A stretch of 42,411 nt of DNA from an uncultured bacterium (GTDB taxonomy: Bacteria > Cyanobacteriota > Vampirovibrionia > Gastranaerophilales > Gastranaerophilaceae): assembly GCA_905216055.1 (NCBI GenBank), contig CAJMSH010000012.1, forward strand, positions 1 through 42,411. The letters are read 5' to 3'. A program made the position numbers and the translations under genes. The notes beneath the pieces were generated by a model that worked only from the letters and a program-made list of their open reading frames with translations, was not told the DNA's origin and made no database searches. This document shows, piece after piece, positions 8,465 through 16,529 of this stretch (position 1 is the stretch's first letter; each line of letters begins with the position of its first letter).

Positions 8465-8563
8465 TTTCCTGTAAAAAAATGGAATTTTACCCCAAATTTT
8501 CCTGTAAAAAAGTGTAAGATTTGCTCAATTTTTCGTGTAAAAAAATGTAAATCAAATCTAAAA
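8465..8563 (+). repeat. Three tandem 33-bp repeats, candidate transposon end
   Basis: Three copies start at 8465, 8498 and 8531, exactly 33 bp apart. The first 18-20 bases are conserved (TTTCCTGTAAAAAARTGKAA, with one C-to-G change in copy 3), while the remaining bases of each unit differ. They begin directly after the X stop codon and end before the macrodomain gene. Arrays of transposase-binding sites like this are typical of Mu/Tn7-type element ends. Confidence 0.7.
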
Positions 8564-8600
8564 ATCAGTGCTATAATTGGTGTTAGGAGATTGTGAGTTT

Positions 8601-9104
8601 ATGACCCAAATTGAAGTTTTAAAAGGCGATATAACAAAGTTAGAAGTTGATGCAATAGTCAATACTGCAAATACGAGTTTATTAGGTGGCGGCGGAGTAG
8701 ATGGCGCTGTTCATTGTGCTGCAGGGCCTGAACTTTTGGAAGAATGCAGAACTTTAAACGGCTGCCAAACAGGACACTCAAAAATTACAAAAGGCTATAA
8801 TCTGCCAGCGAAATATGTAATCCATACGGTCGGCCCAGTCTGGCATGGAGGCAATAAAAACGAGAGAGAACTACTTAAATCCTGCTATAGCACATCTTTG
8901 AATTTAGCAAAAGAAAACGGAATTAAAACAATAGCATTCCCTGCTATCTCCTGCGGAGTTTATCATTTTCCATTAGAAGAAGCCTGCCAAATAGCAACAG
9001 ATACCGTTAAAAATTTTATTGCTAATAATGATTGCCTTGAAAAAGTTATTTTTATTGACATAAACGATGCAATTATTGAAATTTACAAAAGGATTTTGAA
9101 TTAA
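8601..9104 (+). CDS. Macrodomain protein, MacroD/YmdB-type ADP-ribose deacylase
   Basis: A stand-alone macrodomain (167 residues) of the class that hydrolyses O-acetyl-ADP-ribose and removes ADP-ribose from proteins. The substrate loops are intact: NTANTSLLGGGGVDGAVH (21-38) and AISCGVYHFP (115-124). The ATG at 8601 follows AGGAGA at 8585-8590; an upstream TTG frame adds eight residues but lacks a ribosome-binding site. TATAAT at 8572-8577 may be its -10. DUF4186 follows 5 nt after the stop, indicating an operon. With SIR2 and RES proteins in the same island, it could process ADP-ribose products, but no direct link is shown. Confidence 0.9.
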   Translation: MTQIEVLKGDITKLEVDAIVNTANTSLLGGGGVDGAVHCAAGPELLEECRTLNGCQTGHSKITKGYNLPAKYVIHTVGPVWHGGNKNERELLKSCYSTSLNLAKENGIKTIAFPAISCGVYHFPLEEACQIATDTVKNFIANNDCLEKVIFIDINDAIIEIYKRILN

Positions 9105-9109
9105 CAAAT

Positions 9110-9466
9110 ATGGATATTTTAGACAGATTAGCAAAATCAAAATTCAGAAGCAGATTTAAACTCCGGGCAAAAGAACTTGAATATATCAAAGATAAGGGAC
9201 TTGATACGATTCATTCTCATGCCTGTGATTTTATTAGGGATAGAGTTGCTCCAGCAGAACCTGTGAATGATGGCAAACAAACTCCAATGCGTGGACACCC
9301 TGTATTTATTGCTCAACACGCAACGGCAACTTGCTGTCGCGGTTGTATCGAAAAATGGCACAAATTTCCTCAACACAGAGAACTAACCCAAACTGAACAA
9401 GAATACCTCGTTTCCATAATCATGGAATGGATAAACTGCCAAATTAATTCAAACCCCGTTTTATAA
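9110..9466 (+). CDS. DUF4186 family protein
   Basis: A 118-residue protein matching the DUF4186 pattern: LAKSKFRSRFKL at 7-18, a central HPVFIAQHATATCCRGC and a C-terminal EQEYLVSIIMEWI. H70, C75, C76, C79 and H84 could form a metal site. The family has no established function. It directly follows the macrodomain gene and was probably carried with it. The start is the ATG nearest to the upstream stop; no strong ribosome-binding site is visible, so translation may be coupled to the macrodomain gene. Confidence 0.8.
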   Translation: MDILDRLAKSKFRSRFKLRAKELEYIKDKGLDTIHSHACDFIRDRVAPAEPVNDGKQTPMRGHPVFIAQHATATCCRGCIEKWHKFPQHRELTQTEQEYLVSIIMEWINCQINSNPVL

Positions 9467-9468
9467 CC

Positions 9469-9486
9469 GTTCAAAATATGTTCAAA
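9469..9486 (+). repeat. Tandem GTTCAA direct repeat (11-bp period)
   Basis: GTTCAAAATATGTTCAAA: two GTTCAA units 11 bp apart, directly after the DUF4186 stop and upstream of mcrB. The same arrangement occurs at 14879-14895 (minus strand) and 37135-37152, and a 10-bp-period version at 546-561. Confidence 0.5.
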
Positions 9487-9526
9487 TCCATGTTTGTGAT
9501 ACCCTAAAAGAAAAAAGGAATGGTCT

Positions 9527-12256
9527 ATGGAAGAAATGCGTAATGAAGAAAAATTTATTAAAGAAGGAGTAGAATACTCAAAAACAGATATTGAAAATGC
9601 ATTGGAATTTTTATCAACAAATACAACAAAAAATTATAAATCTGATAACACTGGTGAAGAATATTCTATATTGTACAAGAATAACAGGTATGCAATCAAA
9701 CTTATATATGAGCAAATGCGTGTTGCAAAAGGTTTAGAATATGAGAACAAAATAACCGCAACAAGTATTAAAACTTCTTTTTCTGCTTATTACGAAATTC
9801 TACCTCGCATAGGAAACAATGAAAATCCCAATTCTAAAAAAAACATTCTTGAAAATTTAAAAAAAGAATTTAAATCTTATTTGAATAATCTATATCCGAG
9901 TGGGTATGATAAGACTTATGAGTATGATCCATTCTACTTGATAAACGATAGATCTACAGATATAAAGGATTTTTGTAAAGAAAACAATATATATTTTTGG
10001 AAAATATTTGAAAATGATGATAATTTAGAGAGATATTATCAGGTATTAAAAGAGAAAAGGCCTGCAAATACATATAATTCTTACATGTCTAGCACAAATC
10101 GTTTAAAAGATTTCTTTAATCAAAAATATGGAGGTTACATAAATTGGCTAAGAACTCTTTCGAAAACTGATAAACAAGAAATCAATTTTGAATTAATAGA
10201 AGATTGGGCAATTAATTATCTTGGTAAATATCATTCTGCAGGTAATTCTGACAGCGGAACAAAAGGACCGAAAGTAATAGAAGAATTTAAAAAACTCGGA
10301 AATGCTGTTGTATCTAAATTCTCGGATTATACACTATCGTATTGTACTTCATGGCAAAATAGCGGAAAAATTTATCCATATTTATGGATCCAATTCAAAC
10401 ATAAAAACTGGCAGGATAGTCCTTGTAGCATATCAATGTTTGTAATCAAGGAAAATGGTAAGACCAAATTGTGTATTGAAACTGAAATAGATGATAAAAA
10501 CGCAAAAAGCAAAGATTATGAAAACTTTTTGAAAACATTAAATGCAACATTTGCGTATGATAATCAATATTATTGGGAAGATGAAAATGCAACAAACTTT
10601 CAAAATATAGAAAGTGCATTGGCTTCTGTTAAAAAAGGGGAATCAAAAAAAATAAAGACAATTAAGTTGGTAAATTCACCCTATGTATCAGCAGAATCAA
10701 ACAGAATTATAAATGAATTACAAGCAGGTTTTGGAATTTTAATACCTCGATATGAAAGTATTTTTGAATCAAAATCACAACAAAAGGAGAATAAGATGAA
10801 TATTCCTTTAAATCAAATTTTATACGGACCTCCGGGGACAGGTAAAACATATAACACCGTAGTTAAAGCTATGGAAATTATTGGTTCTAATTATGTAAAT
10901 ATGAAAGATGAAAAAGGAAATTTTAAAACTGATTATTCATCTGATGAATATAAAAAATTAAAAGAAGAATTTGATATTTATAAAAATGAAGGTCGAATTG
11001 AATTTGTCACTTTCCATCAATCATATTCTTATGAAGAATTTGTTGAAGGAATAAAACCATATATCCCAGAATGGGGCACAACAGATAATACTGAAGTTAG
11101 ATATATTGGTGAAAACGGAATATTTAAAGAAATTTGTAAAAATGCAAGACAAATTAAAACCGATAAAACTTCTCACAAGATAGATTTTTCAAAGACAAGA
11201 ATATTTAAAATGTCACTTGGTGCAAACTGGGAAAATGAAACAGAAGATATTTATAACTACTGTTTAACAAACAATGTAGTTGCTCTTGGTTGGGGTGATG
11301 ATAAAGATTTTTCAGGATGCAATACATCGGAAGAATTTAAAAATCTTGACTCAACGTGGGGCGCAAAAGCAGTAGAAATATTTAAAAATTGGATGCGAGT
11401 TGGCGATATTATTTTAATATCAAACGGGAATTCAAATATTAAAGCCATTGCACAAATTACAGGAGAATATGAATACCATAATGATAGAGAAATAAGATAC
11501 TGCCAGTTTAGAAATGTAAATTGGTTATACAATGGTGATGATATTCCTGTTGCAAAATTCTATGATAAGAAGCTCTCACAACAAGCAATATATGGATTTT
11601 ATAATAAAGATAAAGAAGGAAAAGATGACTACAATTCTTCAATAAATACAGATGTTTTGAATGAAATTATAACCGGTAATATAAACAGAGCGGAAGAAAA
11701 ACCATATATTCTAATTATTGATGAAATTAACCGCGGTGATGTTTCAAAAATATTTGGCGAATTGATTACTTTAATTGAGGAAGATAAACGTATTGGTAGG
11801 AAGCATCAGATGAAGATTACATTACCTTATTCAAAAGAATCTTTCGGCGTACCTAATAACTTATACATTATCGGAACAATGAACACGGCAGACCGCTCAA
11901 TAGCACTTCTTGACACAGCATTGAGGCGTCGTTTTGATTTTGAAGAAATTATGCCAAGACCTGAATTGCTTGGCGATGAAGTTGTTGAAGGTATTAATTT
12001 GCAAACTTTATTAACAAGAATAAATGAACGTATTACAAACAAATATGATAGAGATCATCAAATTGGTCATTCATATTTAATGGATGTAAAGACCAAAGAA
12101 CAACTTGAGAGAGCTTACAAAAATCGAATATTGCCGTTGCTCAATGAATATTTCTACGACGAATCAAAAACCGTTGCCGAGATTTTAAATTGCAGCGAAG
12201 ATGAACTTAAAACAAGTGATTTTATTTCTATTTTAGGTAAAGCTCAAGGTGCATAA
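9527..12256 (+). CDS. mcrB: McrB-like AAA+ GTPase of a McrBC type IV restriction system
   Basis: Motor and DNA-recognition subunit of a modification-dependent restriction system (909 residues, long for McrB). The N-terminal 420 residues resemble an MrcB_N/DUF3578-type recognition domain (YPYLWIQFKHKNW near 285-297). The GTPase core has Walker A GPPGTGKT near 434-441, VTFHQSYSYEEFVEGI, Walker B LIIDEINRGD near 727-737, and the McrB signature MNTADRS near 785. Between Walker A and Walker B lies an extra segment of about 120 residues (about 552-675; FKMSLGANW, NNVVALGWG, GDIILISNG) that looks like an EVE/PUA-type modified-base-binding fold. The start follows AAGGA. mcrC begins 2 nt after the stop. 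Confidence 0.9.
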   Translation: MEEMRNEEKFIKEGVEYSKTDIENALEFLSTNTTKNYKSDNTGEEYSILYKNNRYAIKLIYEQMRVAKGLEYENKITATSIKTSFSAYYEILPRIGNNENPNSKKNILENLKKEFKSYLNNLYPSGYDKTYEYDPFYLINDRSTDIKDFCKENNIYFWKIFENDDNLERYYQVLKEKRPANTYNSYMSSTNRLKDFFNQKYGGYINWLRTLSKTDKQEINFELIEDWAINYLGKYHSAGNSDSGTKGPKVIEEFKKLGNAVVSKFSDYTLSYCTSWQNSGKIYPYLWIQFKHKNWQDSPCSISMFVIKENGKTKLCIETEIDDKNAKSKDYENFLKTLNATFAYDNQYYWEDENATNFQNIESALASVKKGESKKIKTIKLVNSPYVSAESNRIINELQAGFGILIPRYESIFESKSQQKENKMNIPLNQILYGPPGTGKTYNTVVKAMEIIGSNYVNMKDEKGNFKTDYSSDEYKKLKEEFDIYKNEGRIEFVTFHQSYSYEEFVEGIKPYIPEWGTTDNTEVRYIGENGIFKEICKNARQIKTDKTSHKIDFSKTRIFKMSLGANWENETEDIYNYCLTNNVVALGWGDDKDFSGCNTSEEFKNLDSTWGAKAVEIFKNWMRVGDIILISNGNSNIKAIAQITGEYEYHNDREIRYCQFRNVNWLYNGDDIPVAKFYDKKLSQQAIYGFYNKDKEGKDDYNSSINTDVLNEIITGNINRAEEKPYILIIDEINRGDVSKIFGELITLIEEDKRIGRKHQMKITLPYSKESFGVPNNLYIIGTMNTADRSIALLDTALRRRFDFEEIMPRPELLGDEVVEGINLQTLLTRINERITNKYDRDHQIGHSYLMDVKTKEQLERAYKNRILPLLNEYFYDESKTVAEILNCSEDELKTSDFISILGKAQGA

Positions 12257-12258
12257 TT

Positions 12259-13566
12259 ATGGCAGCAACTAAGAATTTAATAGTTGCATACGAACATGAC
12301 AGACTTTTGAAATGTGACGAAGCCTGCAATAATTGTGTGTCAGAGCATATTGATGGCTCTTGCTGTATAAATTACTGTAAACCTACACATTTTAAAGAAC
12401 TTTATGACTATTGTATTAATAAAAACATTGACTGCGGATTTGATTACATTCCAAAAGAAAAATGTATAAAGTTTGATAAATACACAGGCGTTATACAACT
12501 TAAGGATGGCACATATCTTGAAATACTACCTAAAATAGATAAAAATACAAATTTGGAAGATAGTCGCAAGGTGTTTGAGAATCTTGTATTTGCATCGCAT
12601 AATTTAACCAAAGAATATAAACATAATAAAATTAGTGATAGCGATACAAGAAAAGATAATCATATAATTGAAATTTTCATATCCGTTTTTTGTAAGGATA
12701 TTTTGGAGCTGTTAAAAAGAGGGATTAAAAAATCTTATATTAGAAAATCTGAAAACATGAACAATTACAAAGGGAAATTGAAATTTTCAGAACATATTAA
12801 ACACAATATAACTTCAAAAAACAAATTTTTTGTCGAATATAGCGAATTTAGTTTAGATATACCGGAAAACAGAATTTTGAAATCCGCTTGTTTATATTTG
12901 ATAAAACAAACAGAAATCGAAGAAAATAAAAAAGCTCTAAGACGACTTTTAATTGAGCTTGATGATGTTTCTCCGTGTACGAATCTTGATAAAGATTTAC
13001 AGGAAAAACAAATAAACAGACTTCACGAATACTATTCAAGACCATTACAATATGCTGAGTTCTTTTTAAGGCACGACAATTTTATGCCGCGCAGAGGAAG
13101 AACGGCTCTTCCTGCATTGTTATTCCCGTTAAATAAAATGTTTGAAGATTATATTGAAAACTTGTTTAAACAAAGTAATGTTGATTATCGAGTGCAATAT
13201 AGTCGTTATAATCTTATCTTTACAGGCGAGAAAGAATTATTTAATACACAAATGGATTTTATTATTACATCAAAAGATAAAAACAGAAAACTTATTTTAG
13301 ATGCCAAGTGGAAAGAATTAGATATAAATGATGAAAAATTAGGAGTAAGCCAAACAGATTTATACCAATTATACAACTATGCTTCAATTATCCGCGAAAA
13401 TGAATCAGAAAATGTTTCTATTGCACTATTGTATCCGCAAACATCTAAATTTAATGAGGTCAAAGAATGGACTTATTTTGACGGAACTAAAATTTATATT
13501 ATACCCGTAAATGTCTTAAATACAGAAGATAATGCTCAATTATTGGATATTGCTCAAAATTTTTAA
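12259..13566 (+). CDS. mcrC: McrC-like nuclease subunit
   Basis: Nuclease partner of McrB (435 residues). It shows the usual McrC features: LKDGTYLEILPKID near 88-101, FSLDIPENRILKSACLYL near 197-214, PALLFPLNKMFEDYIENLF near 284-302, and a PD-(D/E)XK-type site in QMDFIITSKDKNRKLILDAKW near 331-351. The N-terminus carries an unusual cysteine cluster (C19, C23, C26, C35, C36, C40) that could bind zinc. It is co-transcribed with mcrB (2-nt gap). The 3' end overlaps the convergent small gene by 4 nt, so no terminator separates them. Confidence 0.9.
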   Translation: MAATKNLIVAYEHDRLLKCDEACNNCVSEHIDGSCCINYCKPTHFKELYDYCINKNIDCGFDYIPKEKCIKFDKYTGVIQLKDGTYLEILPKIDKNTNLEDSRKVFENLVFASHNLTKEYKHNKISDSDTRKDNHIIEIFISVFCKDILELLKRGIKKSYIRKSENMNNYKGKLKFSEHIKHNITSKNKFFVEYSEFSLDIPENRILKSACLYLIKQTEIEENKKALRRLLIELDDVSPCTNLDKDLQEKQINRLHEYYSRPLQYAEFFLRHDNFMPRRGRTALPALLFPLNKMFEDYIENLFKQSNVDYRVQYSRYNLIFTGEKELFNTQMDFIITSKDKNRKLILDAKWKELDINDEKLGVSQTDLYQLYNYASIIRENESENVSIALLYPQTSKFNEVKEWTYFDGTKIYIIPVNVLNTEDNAQLLDIAQNF

Positions 13567-13796
13567 AGTCGTTCTATATACCAGTTACTATTTCCAAAAT
13601 GATTAAAGTTCCAATGGAGTTCAAAATAAAAATTGAATTCCAAAGAATTGTCATCTTTGAAGTTCCAAGAATATTTATTTAATTGTGTTTTGCGGTAACT
13701 TTCAAACGCATCCTGAATTTCTTTTGCAAATTTTATTCTAAATTCAGAATACGGAATATCCAATGTTTCTTTAGTTAATTTATTTTTCAAAATCAT
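13563..13796 (-). CDS. Small cassette protein D (77 aa), unknown function
   Basis: Unrecognised small protein, closely related to the product of 37755-37988 (MILKNKLT, AFESYRKTQLNKYS, ending WNFNHFGNSNWYIE). The DNA is about three-quarters identical by eye. The ATG at 13796 lies inside the preceding gene; an upstream TTG frame to 13820 is possible but less likely. Last gene of a three-gene minus-strand run (70, 66, 77 residues) converging on mcrC. Aromatic- and Asn-rich; no transmembrane segment. Confidence 0.75.
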   Translation of the reverse strand: MILKNKLTKETLDIPYSEFRIKFAKEIQDAFESYRKTQLNKYSWNFKDDNSLEFNFYFELHWNFNHFGNSNWYIERL

Positions 13797-13980
13797 CTTC
13801 AAACCCTCTGATATTATCAAGTTCGATATTGTATCGTTTGCCGGTTTTATCTACACAAGTGGCAAAATCTACTATTTTATCGGCAAATTTGTTTTCCCAT
13901 AAACAAATCAACAAGCCGATTTCCTGTGTTTTAAGATTCAAAATCTTTGTTCCATATAGCTTGTAATCTTTTTCAACCAT
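13780..13980 (-). CDS. Small cassette protein C (66 aa), possible SH3-like fold
   Basis: Unrecognised 66-residue protein, nearly identical to that at 37571-37771 (GTKxLNLKTQEIGLLIC, NIELDNIRGFEDDFEK). The alternating beta pattern suggests a small barrel, but this is a guess. The start has an AAAGG site and lies 4 nt after the preceding gene; its 3' end overlaps the next gene by 17 nt. Confidence 0.8.
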   Translation of the reverse strand: MVEKDYKLYGTKILNLKTQEIGLLICLWENKFADKIVDFATCVDKTGKRYNIELDNIRGFEDDFEK

Positions 13981-13984
13981 GGTT

Positions 13985-14197
13985 TTAACCTTTCGTTATT
14001 TTAATATTTGCGTATATCTCGTCCGGCTTCTCAGGATCAATCAAAAAATCTTTATCAAATACGTATCTTTCGCCATCTGGTGCAACGCAGCCGACAACAT
14101 TATGTTCGCCAAAGCAAACAACAGTAAATTCTTCGCTATCTTTTTCAAACCAACCTTTTAGCTTTTTTAATCTGTATTTTTTATCAATTTCAATCAT
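13985..14197 (-). CDS. Small cassette protein B (70 aa)
   Basis: Unrecognised small protein, paralogue of 37356-37571: both begin MIExxKKYxLKK and share ERxVFxKxFLIDPxKPDxIY. First gene of the minus-strand trio, with a strong AAAGGAGC ribosome-binding site. It is transcribed divergently from the HTH gene at 14364; the space between holds an inverted repeat (14242-14302) that could control both. Confidence 0.8.
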   Translation of the reverse strand: MIEIDKKYRLKKLKGWFEKDSEEFTVVCFGEHNVVGCVAPDGERYVFDKDFLIDPEKPDEIYANIKITKG

Positions 14198-14241
14198 AGT
14201 ATGCTCCTTTCAAGCTACACCATTCATTGCTCTTTTAATGG

Positions 14242-14302
14242 GAAACATCAACCCGAAATCTCAAAATCGTATCATACAGACACATTTAGGACTTGATGTT
14301 TC
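14242..14302. promoter_or_regulatory. Inverted repeat in divergent promoter region
   Basis: Perfect 10-nt arms, GAAACATCAA (14242-14251) and TTGATGTTTC (14293-14302), flank 41 bp between two divergent genes. Possible operator for the HTH protein. GACACATTTAGGAC inside (14280-14293) recalls the motif upstream of muA. Confidence 0.4.
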
Positions 14303-14363
14303 TGCGAATCAGAGTTATGCTGTGTATGCACCCTAATTTATTGTTTTTTAAAGGAGATTAATT

Positions 14364-14792
14364 ATGAAAAAACTAGCACTGGCACAAGATGCCTTAGAGC
14401 TTTATGCTGAAAAATTTATGCCATTAAACGAAATTGCAAAAAAGTTGAAAGTGAATGAAAAAACGCTGCGCCGTTGGAAAAAGGCAGATAATTGGGAAGA
14501 AAAGAAATATAGGTTCATCAAAACCCAGTCATCTTTGCACCATGATTTGTTTAAGTTAGGCAGAGTGCTTTTGAAATCAATTAAAAACGATATGGCACTT
14601 GGCGAAAAAATTGAACCGCCACGTATGTATTTTGCAATGAAGATTTTTAACCTGCTTAAAGTTGTTAAGGCCTACGAGGATGAAATTGCAGCAGAGAAAC
14701 GCAAAATGGCAGAAACAAAACCAAAAGGTTTGACACCGGATGTTATTAGAGAAATTGAAGAAAGTGTTTTAGGAATTCACTACGAAGAATAA
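14364..14792 (+). CDS. Helix-turn-helix protein, DUF1804/terminase-small-subunit-like
   Basis: A 142-residue DNA-binding protein. The N-terminal HTH (about 7-45; PLNEIAKKLKVNEKTLRRWKK) resembles DUF1804 and small-terminase-type HTH proteins of Mu-like phages. It is related to the 137-residue protein at 37993-38406 (IARRIGVHERTIKRWKKDGDW; both have a downstream EPxRxY motif). The start has an AAAGGAGAT site. No phage structural genes accompany it, so a regulatory or transposon role is more likely than packaging. Confidence 0.75.
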   Translation: MKKLALAQDALELYAEKFMPLNEIAKKLKVNEKTLRRWKKADNWEEKKYRFIKTQSSLHHDLFKLGRVLLKSIKNDMALGEKIEPPRMYFAMKIFNLLKVVKAYEDEIAAEKRKMAETKPKGLTPDVIREIEESVLGIHYEE

Positions 14793-14803
14793 TTTTCCTA
14801 AAA

Positions 14804-14875
14804 GCCGATTTTTGGGTAAATTTATACGGAAACGAGGATTTATATATAAAACGAATTTAACCCATCTTAATCGGC
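14804..14875. terminator. Imperfect inverted repeat between convergent genes, possible bidirectional terminator
   Basis: GCCGATT (14804-14810) pairs with AATCGGC (14869-14875), continuing with GGGTAAATT (14814-14822) against AATTTAACCC (14854-14863) with one bulge. It sits between the convergent HTH and 73-residue genes. Confidence 0.45.
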
Positions 14876-14878
14876 AAG

Positions 14879-14895
14879 TTGAACACCTTTTGAAC
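14879..14895 (-). repeat. Tandem GTTCAA direct repeat (11-bp period)
   Basis: On the minus strand GTTCAAAAGGTGTTCAA, just downstream of the 73-residue cassette gene. The paralogous gene at 36897-37130 is followed by the same type of repeat at 37135-37152. Confidence 0.5.
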
Positions 14896-14922
14896 AACAT
14901 TTGAAATAGGTTTGAACTCAAA

Positions 14923-15144
14923 TTATTTTTCGACATCTTTTTCATGGTCAATAAAGAATGCATTCAACACATCTGCATCGTTTCGTAGATGCTTAACTAC
15001 CGGTGCGAGATTGTAGCATTCTTCAATTTCCGGTTGATTTGTGACAAAATAATCTATAACAACAGCTGTGTTATAAATATTCTCCGACCACTTGCTTAAC
15101 TGCTTGAACTCCTTTGGAGTAATATTAAATCCGACTTTTTCCAT
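14923..15144 (-). CDS. Small cassette protein A (73 aa)
   Basis: Unrecognised helical protein, paralogue of 36897-37130: shared core IYNTAxVIDYF...EIEExYNLxPxxxxLRxDxDxxNAxFI. Its leader, AAAGGAGGTCGT before the ATG, is almost identical to that of the paralogue, so the ribosome-binding site is conserved with the gene. It lies between the HTH gene and the RES gene. Confidence 0.8.
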   Translation of the reverse strand: MEKVGFNITPKEFKQLSKWSENIYNTAVVIDYFVTNQPEIEECYNLAPVVKHLRNDADVLNAFFIDHEKDVEK

Positions 15145-15200
15145 ACGACCTCCTTTAACGCACCGTATACATCACTTAAAGTCGAATAAAAGTCAATATC

Positions 15201-16157
15201 CTAGGGTATTTCATTAAAAGGAAGTTCTTTTGTAATTTTTATTTCATTAGAAGCGGTATAAACTTCGGTGCTTATTATTTCAAAATATTCATTATCTAAT
15301 TTTGAGTCAGCAAATTCATAGATTAAGAGATTTTTACCATTTTCTTTTAATGCTGATGGATAAATAATTCCGTCATAACCTAATTCTTTAATATAACTGC
15401 TAATTTTTTGAGTAGGTTTATAATATTCGTTTTCATTAAAATTAGGCAATGAACATAAATGAGCTAAATAATCAAATGCTATATAATCTCCATCTTTTGT
15501 ACCATCGCCCATTTTAAAATTTTTTGTCAAATCAAAAACTTTTAATTCTTTTTTTATATTAACTGTAGCAACACTTATTAACTGTTTGTTTATCGGACGA
15601 ACTTCTGCTATTGCAGTATCAATATCGTATGCTAGATATAAATGGTGTTCTTCTTTTTTATTCAGTCGTCCTTCTTTTAAATTTTTATAATTTCGCCCGC
15701 TTTCTTTAGCACTATACCCCCAAAATTTTTCGTATTTAGTTTTTGTAATCCAATTTTTTAGTATAAATTTGCTAGTATCAAAATATTCCAAGAAAGGAAT
15801 ATAATTAAAAAATTCTTCCATGCTATTTGAGGGTATTTCTAGTATATCAAACTCCGGAATATTGGTTTTAAAAGTATTAAGTAAATCATTCCATATAGGC
15901 TTATTATATATAGTTTTAATTTCAGAATTTTTATATGTTCTTGCTCTGTAAAATTTTTGATTAGGTTTTATGATAATTTCACATTCATTTTTCAGTTTAT
16001 TAATCAAAGATGTAATAGTATTATCATTTATTTTATTCTCATCACTAAAAAGATTTTTCCACGATTTCATTGTTTCTTTTTGAATGTCATGCACTATGTA
16101 AATCAATAATAACATTGGGACAAGTTGTTCTTTTTCAATATCTTCTTGTGTAGTCAA
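15201..16157 (-). CDS. RES-domain protein, predicted NAD+-degrading effector
   Basis: A 318-residue protein with a C-terminal RES domain: FYRAR (69-73), YLAYDIDTAIAEVRP (174-188), YKPTQ (246-250) and YDGIIYPSALKENGKNL (261-277). These supply the Arg, Tyr, Glu and Ser positions used by RES toxins, which break down NAD+. The N-terminal 60 residues are helical with a hydrophobic stretch (VPMLLLIYIV). No Xre-type antitoxin, the usual RES partner, is adjacent. It is the last gene of the minus-strand type I RM operon, 14 nt after the coiled-coil membrane protein. The start is TTG at 16157, supported by GGAGGAG just upstream. Confidence 0.8.
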   Translation of the reverse strand: MTTQEDIEKEQLVPMLLLIYIVHDIQKETMKSWKNLFSDENKINDNTITSLINKLKNECEIIIKPNQKFYRARTYKNSEIKTIYNKPIWNDLLNTFKTNIPEFDILEIPSNSMEEFFNYIPFLEYFDTSKFILKNWITKTKYEKFWGYSAKESGRNYKNLKEGRLNKKEEHHLYLAYDIDTAIAEVRPINKQLISVATVNIKKELKVFDLTKNFKMGDGTKDGDYIAFDYLAHLCSLPNFNENEYYKPTQKISSYIKELGYDGIIYPSALKENGKNLLIYEFADSKLDNEYFEIISTEVYTASNEIKITKELPFNEIP

Positions 16158-16171
16158 AACTCCTCCAAATT

Positions 16172-16510
16172 TTATTTATACAATTGAACAATACTTACAA
16201 ACAGAGATGCACCAGCTATTAACAAAGCTGCAGCAGAAACAATAATTGATGCAATAAATTGTTTTGTTGCTGATTTTTGGTTTTCTTCTGTCATTTTTGC
16301 AATTTGTTTCACGGTTTCAGTATTTTCTGCGGTCAGACTAACGACATTTTGAATGCATTCTATATTAATTCTAGTCAGTTCTTTTACGTCTGTTAATGTA
16401 GAGGTCTGTTTATGCAATTCATTTAATTGTGTTTGTATTTGTCTTTCCTTTTCTGTTTGCTTTTCTGCTAATATTTTTGCAGATTGAGCACTCCATGCTT
16501 GTTCAAACAT
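16172..16510 (-). CDS. Coiled-coil protein with C-terminal membrane segment
   Basis: A 112-residue protein of unrecognised family. Residues 15-85 are charged and helical, likely coiled coil. Residues about 84-109 (ending LLIAGASLFVSIVQL) form one hydrophobic transmembrane helix. It follows hsdR by 19 nt and precedes the RES gene by 14 nt, with an AAGGAT ribosome-binding site. It may anchor or hold in check the RES protein; that is inference from position only. Confidence 0.7.
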   Translation of the reverse strand: MFEQAWSAQSAKILAEKQTEKERQIQTQLNELHKQTSTLTDVKELTRINIECIQNVVSLTAENTETVKQIAKMTEENQKSATKQFIASIIVSAAALLIAGASLFVSIVQLYK

Positions 16511-16529
16511 AACTTATCCTTTATTGTTT

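Noticed and set aside
8465..8563. Short CRISPR array
   Set aside because: Only three units with a partially conserved half and no uniform spacers; no cas genes in the window.
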